From Rickettsiales bacterium (lineage in GTDB: Bacteria > Pseudomonadota > Alphaproteobacteria > Rickettsiales > UBA998): a DNA stretch of 6,999 nucleotides. The DNA lies in NCBI GenBank assembly GCA_019749855.1, contig JAIEPI010000119.1:1-6999 (forward strand). The letters are read 5' to 3'. Made by a program: the position numbers and the translations under genes. This document shows, piece by piece, positions 6,501 through 6,999 of this stretch. Each line of letters opens with the position of its first letter. Positions within the stretch are counted from its first letter, which is position 1. Under the pieces are notes generated by a model that was not told the DNA's origin, did no database searches, and saw only the letters and a program-made list of their open reading frames with translations.

Positions 6501-6993
6501 GCAGCAGGCGACCACCCGCATGGGCGCCGAGCTGGTCGATGGAACGCTGCATGCGCTCACAGGCTCGCACGCCAGCGCTTTGCCCAAAGAACATGCGACG
6601 GTTCGCGAACAATTGCAGGCGATGCTGTCACAACCGGCCACGGATATTCCGCAAGCGGCGATGTTAATCGCGGCGGTGGATGCGCTGATACGTGTGGAAT
6701 CACAGGCGATAGGGGTATTGCGCTACGAGGGTGTTGCTCAGCGGATGATAGGTAATAAACCGTTGGACCAGCTGGTGAATTATGTCGCCGATCGCGCCTA
6801 CACGGAGGGGATGGGGCGTATGGCCTCCAGCGTGCCGTCAGCCAGTCAACTGATTGTCTTTGCCAATGACATTGCGCAGCATGCACGTGACATTGTGCAG
6901 GCGCATGTGCGTGATGTGGGTGCGCCGGTGAGTCGCGTTTTGGCTGAAACGCTCCGCCGTGAACAGCAGCGCAGCGTCACGCAGTCATTATAG
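3523..6993 (+). CDS. Unrecognised 1156-residue protein made of three diverged repeat modules
   Basis: I cannot assign this to a known family. It has no signal peptide or convincing membrane helix, so it is probably cytoplasmic or exported by a signal-independent route. It is Ala/Leu/Gln/His/Arg-rich and looks almost wholly alpha-helical. Three modules are visible (about residues 11-388, 458-763 and 836-1125). Each opens with a 30-residue block of identical spacing starting at F30, H469 and H847: Glu at position 2, Arg at 9, Leu at 15, Pro at 19, Glu at 30. Each continues with a RL(A/S)-type block (R140, R557, R943) and closes with S-x-x-[EQ]-[VL]-[LI] (S370, S745, S1106). Pro/Ala-rich linkers (about 400-457 and 790-835) join them. 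No catalytic motif, nucleotide-binding loop or metal site stands out. ATG 3523 is preferred over an in-frame TTG at 3514; the AGGA at 3507-3510 is rather far from the ATG (12 bases) and rather near the TTG (3 bases). The gene appears monocistronic on the left, behind a strong terminator. A structural scaffold or an effector-like protein is conceivable; both are guesses. Confidence 0.9.
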   Translation: MATRLYQPKSVLEQIPDSLHFAWSDPEQRFEWNTMTRRRVFRNLCNIPVTMGEWHLRNEKKPLWPKFSYAAGEARPTSPLAYMQSNVFSGLMLKNALDAGLKFGLASFVKTSTLGYRQHEHWQRLIACSDELLALSHTARLSDPSAAAQASLYQAAGDSPIRRLYQTSQEAGAVMARFVAGDLPLTHGNVSMLQNTLESMAVLCEQKAGLPASLQHESAALAPSPQMKQQMDEVRRDIHSDAGAITLAHAPQALMPRLYEAHGKPRPSDHIRAVITAPKLQSPAQAELYLATLSSLVTDGAFELETEEYRTKNPASLNASESLHIARIVEQALNRHQVQLNRDAQGNALRPDLPTDVMVKLQGTLAVPLSAHEVLALASEVKSQLKFLKPRLEHMLAYADLHYADIDGLLGKGGLHLDRAKANPLRPARSTEMPAAALVAPRHVSAAPDSYYKPQSAGLEYILRDQSRHEMWKLYGRSLPTYLWQVPINLVQRMILKEGQKFWENARLVGYQAAVYPINESFAGVASFEATRLATHHAVNASRRMDEFLAGAVQTARLADPAFRETWDQVHHSPAMQDLMDRYAAVLNKPEAARSGDDDKALAQFFHEMAQQSKDLFQKAYALVSNGKHDFDGFKNHTLRVLQQGARTTPDALKVLSLVRFIREIADEQVLSLEYVDPKDMVVDRAHLEAVSQHALALAQAHGFAISGQSMVRNGAVQQIRSREGGEEAGSLLVSEKDGGFRLASKEELIAYANELAAFLRSKDGVDIPRLFDITVGKMSDGYMHRLESELMQGTALPAPMSPATALPVREAGTDRVAALHPLKHRPHQLAPVKGILEHLFRPEAVHEMGKLRDRQFFVSLFGFPVNLVENLLSEEGFESLKKAFFGKSSVGGALFKAVASTLSTSYGSVAARELALLPHQRLLAHSQEASEVLRATMTQAGRLAPDMQHRFIRETGLHPLLGREAVTAELKNMADILAVPSDKRSAEQVAFLQQATTRMGAELVDGTLHALTGSHASALPKEHATVREQLQAMLSQPATDIPQAAMLIAAVDALIRVESQAIGVLRYEGVAQRMIGNKPLDQLVNYVADRAYTEGMGRMASSVPSASQLIVFANDIAQHARDIVQAHVRDVGAPVSRVLAETLRREQQRSVTQSL
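3553..4686 (+). repeat. Protein repeat module 1 (residues ~11-388)
   Basis: This is the first and most diverged copy. The entry block at residues 30-59 contains FEW, R38, L44 and the IPVTMGEWHL stretch with P48. It is followed by RLSDP at 140-144, a long helical stretch including ELYLATLSSL (287-296), and the closing SAHEVLALASEV (370-381). It is longer than the other two copies, mainly between the RLSDP block and the closing block (230 residues, against 188 and 163). Boundaries are approximate and were set by eye. Confidence 0.6.
4894..5811 (+). repeat. Protein repeat module 2 (residues ~458-763)
   Basis: The second copy begins with LEYILRDQSRHEM (459-471) and has the entry block at 469-498 with R477, L483 and VPINLV. 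RLADP follows at 557-561, then a helix around ALKVLSLVRFI (652-662), and the closing SKEELIAYANEL (745-756). It resembles module 3 most closely at its start: LE-10 residues-EM spacing is the same in both. Boundaries are approximate. Confidence 0.7.
6028..6897 (+). repeat. Protein repeat module 3 (residues ~836-1125)
   Basis: The third copy begins with LEHLFRPEAVHEM (837-849) and has the entry block at 847-876 with R855, L861 and FPVNLV. RLAPD follows at 943-947, then a helix around MLIAAVDALI (1047-1056), and the closing SASQLIVFANDI (1106-1117). About 30 mostly helical residues follow to the end of the protein. Boundaries are approximate. Confidence 0.7.
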
Positions 6994-6999
6994 CCAGAC

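Overview
The window looks like chromosomal DNA from a Gram-negative bacterium. It has an outer-membrane beta-barrel gene, Sec-type signal peptides and a phospholipid-synthase-like gene. A proteobacterium is the best guess. The acidic, repetitive tail of the first partial gene and the moderate GC content lean towards Alphaproteobacteria, but this rests on family resemblance recalled from memory, not on a search. No tRNA, rRNA, CRISPR array, insertion sequence or phage gene is visible.

Left part (1-2150): the 3' end of an unidentified gene comes first. It is followed by a tight plus-strand pair: a two-HKD phospholipase D/cardiolipin synthase-like protein (219-1346) and, 5 bases later, an endonuclease/exonuclease/phosphatase (EEP) family protein (1352-2131). 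The pair recalls E. coli clsB (ybhO) next to ybhP. It ends in a hairpin terminator that also serves the convergent gene on the other strand.

Middle part (2150-3390): a small exported protein of unknown function (minus strand) and a TorF/Gcw_chp-family putative porin (plus strand) diverge from an A+T-rich intergenic region of 129 bases. The porin reading frame is broken by an apparent one-base loss near 2800-2806, so it reads as a pseudogene or a sequence error. A very strong rho-independent terminator follows it.

Right part (3390-6999): a 130-base regulatory gap contains a good Fur-box-like palindrome and a perfect TATAAT. After it lies one very long gene (1156 codons) that I do not recognise. 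Its protein is soluble-looking and mostly helical. It is built from three diverged copies of the same module of about 290-380 residues, joined by Pro/Ala-rich linkers. This three-module protein is the most unusual item in the window, and its function cannot be assigned from sequence.

There is no evidence that the three regions form one pathway. Membrane or envelope function is a loose common theme for the first two only.
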